From AC-37 sp036389835 (GTDB lineage Bacteria; Actinomycetota; Thermoleophilia; Solirubrobacterales; Thermoleophilaceae): a stretch of 64,000 bases of DNA. The stretch is taken from assembly GCA_036389835.1 (NCBI GenBank), contig DASVWC010000017.1, positions 11,515 to 75,514 on the forward strand, read 5' to 3'. Shown here in pieces: positions 49,817 through 57,941 of the stretch. A program made the translations under genes and the position numbers. Position 1 is the first letter of the stretch, and each line of letters opens with the position of its first letter. The notes beneath the pieces were generated by a model, which was not told the origin of the DNA, ran no database searches, and was given only the letters and a program-made list of their open reading frames with translations.

Positions 49817-51331
49817 GTGGCTCGGCGAGCGTCGTATTCCGAAGGCGTGGCGTTCGCGGTGCTGAGCTTCGCCTCGATCGCGGTCGTCGGGCTGGTCAGC
49901 AGCATCTTCGTGGCCCGGGCCTACGGCATCGAGCCGATCGGCGAGCTCGCGATCGCGCTGGCGCCGTCGCTCGCGCTCGCGACGCTGTCCCAGCTCCGCG
50001 AGCAGGCCGCCCTCGTGCGCGAGCTGACCCTGCTCGCGCCGCGCGCGCCCCGGGTGACCGGCCTGTTCGCCGCGGTCATGGCGTTCTCGTTCGGGCTCAC
50101 GCTGCTGGTCGCGATCCCCGTGACGGCCGCGACCTGGTTCGTCCTGTCCGGCCCGGTCGGCCGCGACGACCTGTTCGTCCCGGCGCTCGCGCTGATCGGC
50201 ATCTACACGCTCGTCGAGAACACCTGCTGGAACCTCGACGTCGTGTTCCAGGCCTTCCGCGCCGGGCGGCCGCTGTTCTGGGTGCGGCTCGACTACGGCG
50301 TGACCTACGTGGCGTACGCGCTCGCCATCAACTTCACGTTCGGCGACGACGTCTGGGGGCTCGTCGCGGCCGCGGGGCTGTCGATCGCGACGTCGCTGGT
50401 GCACCGGCTCGTGCTCGTCCGCCACTTCATGCGCTTCCGGGTCCCGCGCGCGGAGATCCGGGCCGGCTTCCGGACGCTGCCGGCCCTGGTCCGGTTCGGC
50501 GCGAAGGTCGCGCCGGGGCAGATCGCCGACGGCGTCTCGCGCCAGGCGAGCGTCTGGGTCCTGTCGATCACGAGCTCGGTCGCCGCCGTGGGCGCCTACA
50601 ACCGGGCCTGGATGCTCGCCACGCGCTTTCTCGAGCTCGGTCACCGGGTGGTCGAGATGCTGTTCCCGACCCTGGTGGAGCGGCGCGCGAACGGCGACTC
50701 CGAGGGCTTCGACCGGGCGTCGATCGACACGGTGCGCTACTGCGTGGCCGGCCTGCTGCTGCCAGCGGCCGCGGGCGGTGGCGCGGCCGACGGGCTCATG
50801 GACCTGTTCGGGGACGGGTTCGACCGCGCCGCGGACGCGCTGGCGCTGCTGCTGCTCGCGCCCGGCCTCGCCGCCGTCGTCTCGATCCTCACGAGCATCC
50901 TGTGGACCGACGACCGGCTCTGGCTGAGCACGATCATCACCTCGGTCCGCGCCGCGCTCACGGTCGGGCTGACGATCGTGCTCGCGATCGAGTACGGCAT
51001 CACGGGGGCGGCCGTCGCGATCGTCGCGGCGTACCTGGTCGAGTCGGTCTGGTGCTTCGCCGTGATGCCGCGGCACTGGTCCACCCCGGTGCGGACGCTG
51101 TGGCCCTACCGCGGCATGGCCGCGCTCGCGGCCGGATACGCGGCCGGATTCGCCGCGGCGCGCAGCGTCGACGCGGCTCTCTACGGGGAGGTCGGCACCG
51201 CGTGCGCGGTCGCGGCCGGGGCGGTCGTGTACCTGGCGATCGCGGTCGGCGGCGGGCTCCAGGAGCGCGATCGCGAGCGGCTGGCGGCGATCCGGGGAAG
51301 ACGCGCCCAGGCACTGCCGACCGAGGGTTAG
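49817..51331 (+). CDS. Oligosaccharide flippase family protein (second in window)
   Basis: 504 aa with about fourteen helices, MOP/PST superfamily. SYSEGVAFAVLSFASIAVVGLVSSIFVARAYGIEPIGELAIAL is the usual helix 1-2 region (read in two parts: helix 1 ends near SSIFVARA), and LPALVRFGAKVAPGQIADGVSRQASVWVLS begins the second half. Little visible similarity to the flippase at 15294-16793, so a separate substrate is likely. GTG at 49817 with TAGCGT 9 nt upstream. It stands alone, 17 bp before the HEAT-repeat gene. Confidence 0.85.
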   Translation: MARRASYSEGVAFAVLSFASIAVVGLVSSIFVARAYGIEPIGELAIALAPSLALATLSQLREQAALVRELTLLAPRAPRVTGLFAAVMAFSFGLTLLVAIPVTAATWFVLSGPVGRDDLFVPALALIGIYTLVENTCWNLDVVFQAFRAGRPLFWVRLDYGVTYVAYALAINFTFGDDVWGLVAAAGLSIATSLVHRLVLVRHFMRFRVPRAEIRAGFRTLPALVRFGAKVAPGQIADGVSRQASVWVLSITSSVAAVGAYNRAWMLATRFLELGHRVVEMLFPTLVERRANGDSEGFDRASIDTVRYCVAGLLLPAAAGGGAADGLMDLFGDGFDRAADALALLLLAPGLAAVVSILTSILWTDDRLWLSTIITSVRAALTVGLTIVLAIEYGITGAAVAIVAAYLVESVWCFAVMPRHWSTPVRTLWPYRGMAALAAGYAAGFAAARSVDAALYGEVGTACAVAAGAVVYLAIAVGGGLQERDRERLAAIRGRRAQALPTEG

Positions 51332-51336
51332 CGCTT

Positions 51337-51342
51337 TATGCT
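51337..51342 (+). promoter_or_regulatory. Leaderless -10 element (TATGCT)
   Basis: TATGCT ends 6 nt before the GTG at 51349. Confidence 0.45.
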
Positions 51343-51348
51343 GGGCCT

Positions 51349-52638
51349 GTGGCGCCGCGGGCACGCAGCCGACCCGACGTGAGCAAGCTCCTGCGCAAGG
51401 GCAAGGTCGACGCCCTGCGCGAGGCCCTGCACTACCGCGACCTGGGGGCGGCCGGCAACGGCGCGGGGCACGACGCCGGCGCGCCCGTGCGCGCCGAGGC
51501 GCTCAGGGCGCTGGTGTCGCTCGGCGGCCCGACCGTCCCGGGCGACCTGAGCGCCGCGCTCGAGGACCCCGACCCGTCGGTGCGGATCGCGGCGATCGAC
51601 GGCATCGCGGCCATGGGCGCCCCCGTGGCCGGCCAGGCCGAGCAGCTCGTGCGCGCCGCCGTGGCGCGCGAGGAGGGCGCCGGCGACGTCTCGGCCCGAG
51701 CGCTCGACCTGCTGGTGGACTGGGCGGCCCAGGGGGTCGCGGAGATGTTCGTGGAGGCCCTGCTCGACCCCGGCGCGCCCGAGCCCGACGAGGGCCACGC
51801 GGCCAGCCTCGAGCTGCTGTTCGTCACCGACACCCGCGGGGATGGGGCGCGCACGGCGGTCGCCGACCTGCTCATCGCGCGGCTGCACCAGGCCCCTGAC
51901 GAGCGCTCGGAGCGGGCGGTCGAGCGCGTGCTGGGCTGGCTCGGGCCGTCGGCGCTCGAGAGCGTGCTGGCCGAGCTCGAGAGCGGCACTTCCACCCCGG
52001 CGCTGCTGCGCGCGGCCGGCTCGCTGGGCGACGCGCGTGCGGTCGCGCCGGTCGTCCAGGGACTCGAGAACCCGGATCCGGACGTGCGGGTGGCGGCGGC
52101 CACGGCGGCTCGGACGCTCAACCACACCCGCGCCGTCCCGGCGCTGCTCACGGCCACGCAGGACGACGAGCAGGCGGTGCGCGACGCCGCCTCGGCGGCG
52201 CTCGACCGGATGGGGACGGCGGCGGTGATCGCCGGCCTGGCGACCGTGGTGGACACGCGCCTGCAGGCGGCGCTGCCGGCGGTCCTCGAGGGCGACGGGG
52301 CCGAGCAGCTCGGCTCGCGCGGCGGCGCGGAGCAGCTCGCCGAGGGCCGGGCGGAGCCGGATGTGGGGCCGGCGCCGGGCGCGGAGCCGGCGCCGGGCGC
52401 GGAGCCGGAGCCGGGCGCGGAGCCGGCGCCGGGCGCGGGGCCGGCGCCGGGCGCGGGGCCGCAGCCGGCGCAGCAGCCGCAGCCGGCAGCGCCCCAGCCC
52501 GTGCGGTCCGGACCCGCCGAGCCGATCCAGCCGACGGTGCCCTCGGCCCTCCCCGCCCAGCCCGGGCCGGCCCTCCCCGGCCAGCCCCGGCCGCGCCGCG
52601 GCGGCCTGCTCGACCGGCTGCTCGGCCGCGACTACTAG
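51349..52638 (+). CDS. HEAT-repeat protein with Pro/Ala/Gly/Glu-rich tail
   Basis: 429 aa. From about residue 15 to 310, helical pairs with the HEAT pattern recur (for example PDPSVRIAAIDGIAAMG, PDPDVRVAAATAARTLN, DEQAVRDAASAALDRMG), indicating a protein-binding solenoid. Residues about 339-375 are a repeat of Gly-Ala-Glu-Pro and Pro-Ala units, and the C-terminus is basic (PRPRRGGLLDRLLGRDY). No enzymatic motif, signal peptide or membrane helix. The GTG at 51349 follows a -10-like hexamer by 6 nt; GTG at 51379 is an alternative. Role unknown; its TAG shares CTAG with the convergent enoyl-CoA hydratase gene. Confidence 0.8.
   Translation: MAPRARSRPDVSKLLRKGKVDALREALHYRDLGAAGNGAGHDAGAPVRAEALRALVSLGGPTVPGDLSAALEDPDPSVRIAAIDGIAAMGAPVAGQAEQLVRAAVAREEGAGDVSARALDLLVDWAAQGVAEMFVEALLDPGAPEPDEGHAASLELLFVTDTRGDGARTAVADLLIARLHQAPDERSERAVERVLGWLGPSALESVLAELESGTSTPALLRAAGSLGDARAVAPVVQGLENPDPDVRVAAATAARTLNHTRAVPALLTATQDDEQAVRDAASAALDRMGTAAVIAGLATVVDTRLQAALPAVLEGDGAEQLGSRGGAEQLAEGRAEPDVGPAPGAEPAPGAEPEPGAEPAPGAGPAPGAGPQPAQQPQPAAPQPVRSGPAEPIQPTVPSALPAQPGPALPGQPRPRRGGLLDRLLGRDY
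52366..52470 (+). repeat. In-frame 18- and 9-base repeats in the HEAT-protein tail
   Basis: Units such as CCGGCGCCGGGCGCGGAG repeat with small changes and encode the PAPGAE/PAPGAG tract. DNA identity between units is high, so length variation by slippage is likely. Confidence 0.75.
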
Positions 52639-53534
52639 CCGCTCGGCTCGACCACGTTCGACGGGTCCGGCTTACCGGCGGCCGGCGCCTGGCTGTAGTC
52701 GCCGAACGGGCCGTCGCGCTCCGCGATCGCCGCGCCCACGCCCTCGGCCTGCGCCAGCTCGATCCAGCGCTTCGCGTCCGGCGTGTTGCGCATCAGGCCG
52801 TCCAGGATCGGCCCGAGCACCTGCGTCGAGCCGACGCCCATGTTCTCGTAGGCGTGGTTGACGACGAGCTTCATCGCCGCGAGCTGCGACAGCGGGACCG
52901 ACGCGAGCCGCCCGGCCAGCTCCGCCACCTCGGCCTCGAGCCGCTCGAACGGCACCGACACGTTGACGAGCCCGACCTCCGCGGCCTCGGCGCCCGAGAG
53001 CGGCTGGCCGGTCAGCGCGTGCCACTTCACCCGCGCCAGCCCGAGCCGGTAGATCCACATCCCGGTCAGGTAGCAGCCCCACATGCGCGCGTACGGCGTT
53101 CCGATGCGCGCGTCGTCGGAGACGACGACGAGGTCCGCGCAGAGGGCCATGTCGCTGCCGCCGCCCACGCACCAGCCGTGCACCTGCGCGATCACCGGCT
53201 TCGGCGAGCGCCAGAGCGACATGATCTTCGGCACCGGCCCGGTCGCGGGCGAGGTGCCGAGCATGAAGTCCTTGCCGGGGTCCCACTCGCCGCCGGTGGT
53301 GAGCTCCTCGTCCCAGTGGTGGAAGCCGCCGCCGAAGTCGAAGCCGGCGCAGAACGAGCGCCCGGCGCCGCGCAGCACGATCACCTTGACCGCGTGCTCG
53401 CGCACCGCGCGGTGCACCGCCGCCTCGATCTCGTCGGGCATCGGCGGCACGATCGTGTTGAGGGTGTCGGGGCGGTTCAGCGTGATCGTCGCGATCGCGC
53501 CGTCGGCCTCGTAGAGCAGGGTCTCGTAGTCCAT
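52635..53534 (-). CDS. Enoyl-CoA hydratase/isomerase family protein
   Basis: 299 aa, crotonase fold. The first oxyanion-hole region is GAGRSFCAGFDFGGG and the second HGWCVGGGSDMALCADLV, both intact. The usual hydratase Glu after the second site is not obvious (DARIGTPYARMWGC), so the reaction is open. The ATG at 53534 has a clear ribosome binding site, AAGGAAGGAG, 4-5 nt upstream, unlike most genes here. It is 16 bp downstream of era but functionally unrelated. Confidence 0.9.
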   Translation of the reverse strand: MDYETLLYEADGAIATITLNRPDTLNTIVPPMPDEIEAAVHRAVREHAVKVIVLRGAGRSFCAGFDFGGGFHHWDEELTTGGEWDPGKDFMLGTSPATGPVPKIMSLWRSPKPVIAQVHGWCVGGGSDMALCADLVVVSDDARIGTPYARMWGCYLTGMWIYRLGLARVKWHALTGQPLSGAEAAEVGLVNVSVPFERLEAEVAELAGRLASVPLSQLAAMKLVVNHAYENMGVGSTQVLGPILDGLMRNTPDAKRWIELAQAEGVGAAIAERDGPFGDYSQAPAAGKPDPSNVVEPSG

Positions 53535-53550
53535 CCGGCTCCTTCCTTCG

Positions 53551-54435
53551 CTATTCGATGCCCAGTCTGTCGAGCAGCGCGTCGTCGCGGCGCCAGCCCT
53601 TGCGCACGCGCACCGAGAGGTCGAGGTGCACGCGGCGGCCGAGCAGCGCCTCCATCTCCTTGCGGGCCGCGCTGCCGATCGAGCGGACCATCGCGCCGCC
53701 GGCGCCGATCAGGATCCCCTTCTGCGACTCGGTCTCCGCCCAGGCGCGCGCCACCACCACGAGCAGCCCGTCGTCGCGCTCCTCGACCTCGTCGACCTCG
53801 ACCTCCACCGCGTGGGGGATCTCGTCGCGGGTGCGGGCGAGGATCTGCTCGCGGACCAGCTCCGCGAGGCGCACGTCCTCGGGCAGGTCCGTGCGGTCCT
53901 CCGGCGGATACATGAACGGCCCCTCTGGCAGCAGCGCCACGAGGGCCTCGACCAGCTCGGCGACGCCCGCGCCGCGCAGCGCGCTGACCGGGTAGACCTC
54001 GCCGTCGAGCTCGAGCGACGCGGCCTGCTCGAGCGCGTCGAGCACCTGCCTGCGGTCGAGCACGTCGACCTTGTTGACGGCGATCGCGTGCGGCACCCCG
54101 GCGTTCGCGATCGCCCGCGCGATGAAGCGGTCGCCCGGACCCGCGCCCTGCTGGCCGTTCAGGATCAGCAGCGCGGCGTCGGACTCGCGCAGCTCCTGCT
54201 CCATCCGGCGCTGCATCCGCTCGGTGAGCGGGTCGCGCGGGCGCTGCACGCCCGGCAGGTCCACGAGCACAAGCTGCGCCTCGTCGAGCGTCGCGATCCC
54301 GCGGATCGCCCGCCGCGTCGTCTGCGGCCGGTTCGACACGATCGCGACCTTCTCGCCGACCAGGGCGTTAAGCAGCGTCGACTTGCCCACGTTCGGCCGC
54401 CCGGCAAGCGCCACGAAGCCGCTGCGCGTGCTCAC
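53551..54435 (-). CDS. era: GTPase Era
   Basis: 294 aa. G1 GRPNVGKST, switch region TTRRAIRG, G3 DLPGVQ and G4 NKVD are intact. The C-terminal KH domain shows ESQKGILIGAGGAMVRSIGSAARKEME followed by VHLDLSVRVRKGWRRDD. Era binds 16S rRNA during 30S maturation. The GTG start overlaps the ybeY stop as GTGA, and this order (phoH-ybeY-era) is conserved in many bacteria. Confidence 0.95.
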   Translation of the reverse strand: MSTRSGFVALAGRPNVGKSTLLNALVGEKVAIVSNRPQTTRRAIRGIATLDEAQLVLVDLPGVQRPRDPLTERMQRRMEQELRESDAALLILNGQQGAGPGDRFIARAIANAGVPHAIAVNKVDVLDRRQVLDALEQAASLELDGEVYPVSALRGAGVAELVEALVALLPEGPFMYPPEDRTDLPEDVRLAELVREQILARTRDEIPHAVEVEVDEVEERDDGLLVVVARAWAETESQKGILIGAGGAMVRSIGSAARKEMEALLGRRVHLDLSVRVRKGWRRDDALLDRLGIE

Positions 54436-54788
54436 GCGAGCCCCTCCACGACCCGGTCCTGGAGGGCGAGCATCTCGCCGCCGTCGGCCTCGTGGTCGTA
54501 GCCGCACAGGTGCAGCACCCCGTGGACCACCGCCTCCACGACGTCCTCGGTGTGCTCGGGGCAGATCACGACGTCGCCGAGCTCGCGCGGGCCCGGCGCC
54601 GGCCCGGCGCCGTCGACGGGAAACGAGAGCACGTCGGTGGGCGCGTCGCGGCCGCGGTGCTCGCGGTTGAGCGCGCGGATCTCCTCCTCGCCGACGAGCA
54701 CGACGGCCACGTGGCCGGCGTCCACCCCGGCGGCCAGCGCCGCCGCCCGGGCCGCCGCCTCCAGGCGCCCGTCTCCGGTCCCGTGCAC
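54432..54788 (-). CDS. ybeY: Endoribonuclease YbeY
   Basis: 118 aa from GTG, a little short for the family. The zinc motif HGVLHLCGYDH (H-x3-H-x5-H) and RGRDAPTDVLSFP are intact. YbeY acts in rRNA maturation and quality control. The codons just upstream (reading ...DSLDIE) continue the expected first beta strand (IEV), but no ATG, GTG or TTG is available in frame before a stop, so the real N-terminus is unsettled. It overlaps era by GTGA and lies 124 bp after phoH. Confidence 0.92.
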   Translation of the reverse strand: MHGTGDGRLEAAARAAALAAGVDAGHVAVVLVGEEEIRALNREHRGRDAPTDVLSFPVDGAGPAPGPRELGDVVICPEHTEDVVEAVVHGVLHLCGYDHEADGGEMLALQDRVVEGLA

Positions 54789-54834
54789 CTCTATGTCGAG
54801 CGAGTCGGCGACCGCCCGAGTATGGCGGCGCGCC

Positions 54835-54912
54835 CTACCAGACGTACGGCCAGCCGCCCGAGTCCCAGCCCAGGTAGTTGATGCCGAGGAACGACTGCCC
54901 GGCCAGGCGCGA
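54835..54912 (-). other. Coding-like extension behind the phoH stop codon
   Basis: Directly after the TGA of phoH, the same frame continues for 25 sense codons to a TAG at 54835-54837. All 25 end in G or C, and the peptide is rich in aromatic residues, ending GGWPYVW. It has no normal start codon. It may be read through from phoH, be the tail of a lost gene, or be chance in GC-rich DNA. Confidence 0.35.
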
Positions 54913-55857
54913 TCAGGGCGACTTGCGCGCGTGCCGGTCGTACGCCGCCACGATGCGCTGCACGAGCTTGTGGCGCACCACGTCCTCGCCGCCGAAGCGC
55001 ACGAACTCGATCCCCTCGACCTCGCCGAGGATGTCGCCGATCACGATCAGCCCGGAGCGCCGGTCGCCCTCGAGGTCGATCTGGGTGATGTCGCCGGTAA
55101 CGACCATCTTCGAGTTGAACCCGAGCCGCGTGAGGAACATCTTCATCTGCTCGGGGCTCGTGTTCTGGGCCTCGTCGAGGATGATGAACGAGTCGTTCAG
55201 CGTCCGGCCGCGCATGAACGCGAGCGGCGCGACCTCGATCGTGCCGCGGTCGAGGTACTGGTTGACCTTCTCGGGCTCGAGCATGCTGTAGAGCGCGTCG
55301 AAGAGCGGCCTCAGGTACGGGTCGACCTTCGCCATCAGGTCGCCCGGCAGGAACCCGAGGCGCTCGCCGGCCTCGACCGCCGGCCGCGTGAGCACGATCC
55401 GGTTGACCTCGCGCCGGGACAGCGCGGCGACCGCCATCGCTACCGCGAGGAACGACTTGCCGGTGCCCGCCGGGCCGATGCCCACGGTGATCGTCTCGTT
55501 GCGGATCGCGTCCACGTAGCGCTTCTGGTTCACGGTCTTCGGGGCGACCTTCAGCCCGCGGTGGCGCCAGACGACGTCCTCGAGGATCGCGCTCGGGCTC
55601 TCCTTCTGGTCGAGCGCGCTGGTGATGGCGGCGATCGTCCCGGGGGCGATCTCGTGGCCCTGGCGCACGAGGTCCGACACCTCGCGCACGACCTCCTCGG
55701 CCGCGGCCACGTCGCCCTCCTCCCCCTCGAGCGTGAGGATGTTGCCGCGCAGGAAGATCTCCGCGCCGAGGTGGCCCTCGAGCGTCTTCATGATCGCGTC
55801 GCCGGGACCCGCCAGCTCGCTGGCGACGTCGTTCGTCAGCTCGACCTGCGTGCGCAC
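54913..55857 (-). CDS. PhoH family ATPase
   Basis: 314 aa. The Walker A motif GPAGTGKSF, the following VLTRPAVEAGERLGFLPGDLMAKVDPYLRPLFDAL, and Walker B FIILDEAQN are characteristic of PhoH-like proteins; the N-terminal 100 residues form the usual small RNA-binding-like domain. These ATPases are linked to RNA metabolism through their place next to ybeY and era. The GTG start overlaps the yqeY stop by one base (TAGTG). A 25-codon open extension follows its TGA. Confidence 0.93.
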   Translation of the reverse strand: MRTQVELTNDVASELAGPGDAIMKTLEGHLGAEIFLRGNILTLEGEEGDVAAAEEVVREVSDLVRQGHEIAPGTIAAITSALDQKESPSAILEDVVWRHRGLKVAPKTVNQKRYVDAIRNETITVGIGPAGTGKSFLAVAMAVAALSRREVNRIVLTRPAVEAGERLGFLPGDLMAKVDPYLRPLFDALYSMLEPEKVNQYLDRGTIEVAPLAFMRGRTLNDSFIILDEAQNTSPEQMKMFLTRLGFNSKMVVTGDITQIDLEGDRRSGLIVIGDILGEVEGIEFVRFGGEDVVRHKLVQRIVAAYDRHARKSP

Positions 55858-56297
55858 TACGGCGTGAGCTTCTCCTTGACCAGCGCGCTCACGCGCTTGC
55901 CGTCGGCGCGGCCCTGCACCCGCGGCATGACCATCGACATCACGCGGCCGATCTCCTTCGGCGAGGCGGCCCCGGTCTCGGCGACGGCGTCGCCGACGAT
56001 CGCGGCCAGCTCGTCGTCGGACATCTGCTCGGGCAGGTACTCGCCGATCAGCTCGGCCTCGCGCTCCTCGCCCGCGGCGAGGTCGTCGCGGCCGGCGTCG
56101 CGGTAGGCCCCGGCCGACTCGAGCCGGCGCTTGCGCTCGCGCTGGAGCACGGCGACCTCGTCGGCCTCGGAGCCGGCCGCGTCCTTGTGCGCCTTCTGGA
56201 GCTCGGACACGATCAGGCGCAGCGCGCCCACGCGGTCGCGCTCGCCGGCCTTCAGCGCGGCGGTGGTGTCGGCCTGAACCCGTTCGAGGAGCGACAT
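55857..56297 (-). CDS. GatB/YqeY domain protein
   Basis: 146 aa, the standard length of stand-alone YqeY proteins. SLLERVQADTTAALKAGERDRVGALRLIVSEL and EYLPEQMSDDELAAIV, KEIGRVMSMVMPRVQGRADGKRVSALVKEKL are all conserved. The fold is a helical tRNA-binding-like domain shared with the tail of GatB; the cellular role is not well defined. ATG at 56297, 8 nt behind TAGACT, whose first three bases are the stop codon of the upstream membrane protein gene. It starts the housekeeping operon through era. Confidence 0.93.
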   Translation of the reverse strand: MSLLERVQADTTAALKAGERDRVGALRLIVSELQKAHKDAAGSEADEVAVLQRERKRRLESAGAYRDAGRDDLAAGEEREAELIGEYLPEQMSDDELAAIVGDAVAETGAASPKEIGRVMSMVMPRVQGRADGKRVSALVKEKLTP

Positions 56298-56305
56298 CCC
56301 GGTCC

Positions 56306-56311
56306 AGTCTA
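56306..56311 (-). promoter_or_regulatory. Leaderless -10 element (TAGACT) of the yqeY-phoH-ybeY-era unit
   Basis: TAGACT on the minus strand ends 8 nt before the ATG at 56297 and contains the TAG stop of the upstream gene, the same arrangement as at 2560-2565. Confidence 0.55.
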
Positions 56312-57928
56312 GGGCGAGCCGCCCGGCCGCCGGAGCTCCCAAACCCACTCGAGCGGCGAGCGGTGCACGAGCCGTGCGCGCGGGAGCAGCGCGCGCCGCA
56401 GCCGCGCCGCCTTGGCGCACTGGTCGCCGCCGCCGCAGGTGGAGAACTCGTCCGCGCCGGGATCGAACGCCTCGCGGCTGACCAGCACCCGCCCGCGCCA
56501 GAGCGACACCTCCTCGAGCGCCCCCTCGACCGCCACGTCGCCCGGATCGACCACCTGCACGCCGGCGAAGTAGCGGATGTACTTCGCCTCGAGGTAGTTG
56601 TTCACGAGCACCAGGTCGCCGGGCCGCGCGTTGTCGGCGTACCAGCGCGTGCGCGCCCGCCAGTAGTCGTCGCCGTCGTCGCCCGCGGGGATCATGCTGC
56701 CGGCGAGGTTCACGACGGCGAGCAGGCCCACCAGCGCACCGGTCAGCAGGCGGTCGCGGCGGGCGCCCCCGCCGCGCAGCGGGATCGCGAGCAGGATCGC
56801 GAGCGGCACCCAGGTCGCGATCCAGAACTCCACGTTGATCGGCTCCCACCAGGTGAAGAAGGCGGCATAGGTGACCGCCCAGCAGGCGCACAGGATCGCG
56901 AGCGCGCGGGCGGGGGCGTCGAGGGCGCGCCGTGCCCGCCAGGCGCGCACGGCGGCGGCGAGCGCGAGCGCCGCGATCGCCGCGGTGAGCGCGAGCAGGA
57001 CGGCGGCCAGGCCGGTGGGGTAGTCGCGCATGAAGTACAGCTCCTCGCGCGGGTTGCGCCCGCCGCGGCTCCCGAAGGCGTCGGCCGTGGCGTCGATCGC
57101 GAACGCGGAGTGGCCGCCGACGAGCGTCCGCCCCGCGCCGATCGCGCCGTTGGGGACCATCTTCGGCTCGAGGTTGCCCCACGGGCCGGAGACCGCGTAG
57201 CTGCTCAGCCAGTCGTATGCCTGGGCGGGGCTCTCGCGCCCGTTCGCGAGCGCCGCCGCGGCGTAGGATGGGACGGTGACCGCCACCGCCACGAGGCCGT
57301 AGGCCAGCCCGCGCCGCGCGAGCTCCCCGAGCGGCGCGTCGCCGCGCGAGAGGAGCAGGGCGGCGAGCACCGGGACCGCGAACAGCACGTTCGTGTCGTG
57401 GGTGAGCACGGCCAGGCCGTTGGCGAGGCCGAGCAGCGCGAACGCCCGGACGCTCGGCCGCAGCGCCGCGCGGTGGGCGAGCGCGAGGCAGGCGATCAGC
57501 AGCGTGGCCGAGAGGACGTAGACCTCCGACTCGCCGCTGTAGAACCAGTAGCCGTAGGAGAAGCCGAGCACGCCGCAGGCCATCGCGCAGCCGAGCCGGT
57601 CCCAGCCGAGCGAGCGCAGCCACCACCAGAGCAGGCCGACGCCGGCCGCCCCCACGAGCGCGTTCTGGAACTGGATCGCGCCGAGCGCCCCGCCGTCGTA
57701 GCCGAGCGCCAGGGCGAGGTTGTGCGCCACCCACGCCAGCGCTCCCCAGAGCACGTGGTGCGGGTGCAGGACCGACGCGGCGTCGCCGTCCCTGATGCCG
57801 GCCGCGTAGCCCACCGCGTCCTCGGCCTCGCCGTGGTTCGCGGTGAGCGTCAGGAGGTAGAGGACCGCGAATGCCGTCGCGAGCAGCGCCGCCTCCCGGC
57901 GGGCGGCGCGGGCGTCCACGGAGCTCAC
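56309..57928 (-). CDS. GT-C-like multi-spanning membrane protein (DUF2723/ArnT-like)
   Basis: 539 aa with about twelve helices in the first 420 residues and a soluble tail. After helix 1, GEAEDAVGYAAGIRDGDAA and HPHHVLWGALAWV form the acidic outside loop expected of GT-C proteins; YSGESEVYVLSATLL resembles DUF2723 members. The tail contains VVDPGDVAVEGALEEV. The GTG at 57928 lies 7 nt behind TAGGCT. It may be an O-glycosyltransferase using a polyprenyl-phospho-sugar; target unknown. Confidence 0.72.
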   Translation of the reverse strand: MSSVDARAARREAALLATAFAVLYLLTLTANHGEAEDAVGYAAGIRDGDAASVLHPHHVLWGALAWVAHNLALALGYDGGALGAIQFQNALVGAAGVGLLWWWLRSLGWDRLGCAMACGVLGFSYGYWFYSGESEVYVLSATLLIACLALAHRAALRPSVRAFALLGLANGLAVLTHDTNVLFAVPVLAALLLSRGDAPLGELARRGLAYGLVAVAVTVPSYAAAALANGRESPAQAYDWLSSYAVSGPWGNLEPKMVPNGAIGAGRTLVGGHSAFAIDATADAFGSRGGRNPREELYFMRDYPTGLAAVLLALTAAIAALALAAAVRAWRARRALDAPARALAILCACWAVTYAAFFTWWEPINVEFWIATWVPLAILLAIPLRGGGARRDRLLTGALVGLLAVVNLAGSMIPAGDDGDDYWRARTRWYADNARPGDLVLVNNYLEAKYIRYFAGVQVVDPGDVAVEGALEEVSLWRGRVLVSREAFDPGADEFSTCGGGDQCAKAARLRRALLPRARLVHRSPLEWVWELRRPGGSP

Positions 57929-57935
57929 GCGGCGG

Positions 57936-57941
57936 AGCCTA
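57936..57941 (-). promoter_or_regulatory. Leaderless -10 element (TAGGCT)
   Basis: TAGGCT on the minus strand ends 7 nt before the GTG at 57928. Confidence 0.5.

Noticed and set aside
46382..51364. A very long open frame on the minus strand opposite the fusion, secreted-protein and flippase genes
   Set aside because: Low-complexity Arg/Gly/Ala/Asp composition and no domain; it is the antisense shadow of GC-rich genes. The same holds for similar frames at 47149-52638 (plus) and 60323-63319 (minus).
53529..53534. The N-terminus MDYET of the enoyl-CoA hydratase equals that of the lasso precursor
   Set aside because: The similarity stops after five residues and the proteins are unrelated; coincidence.
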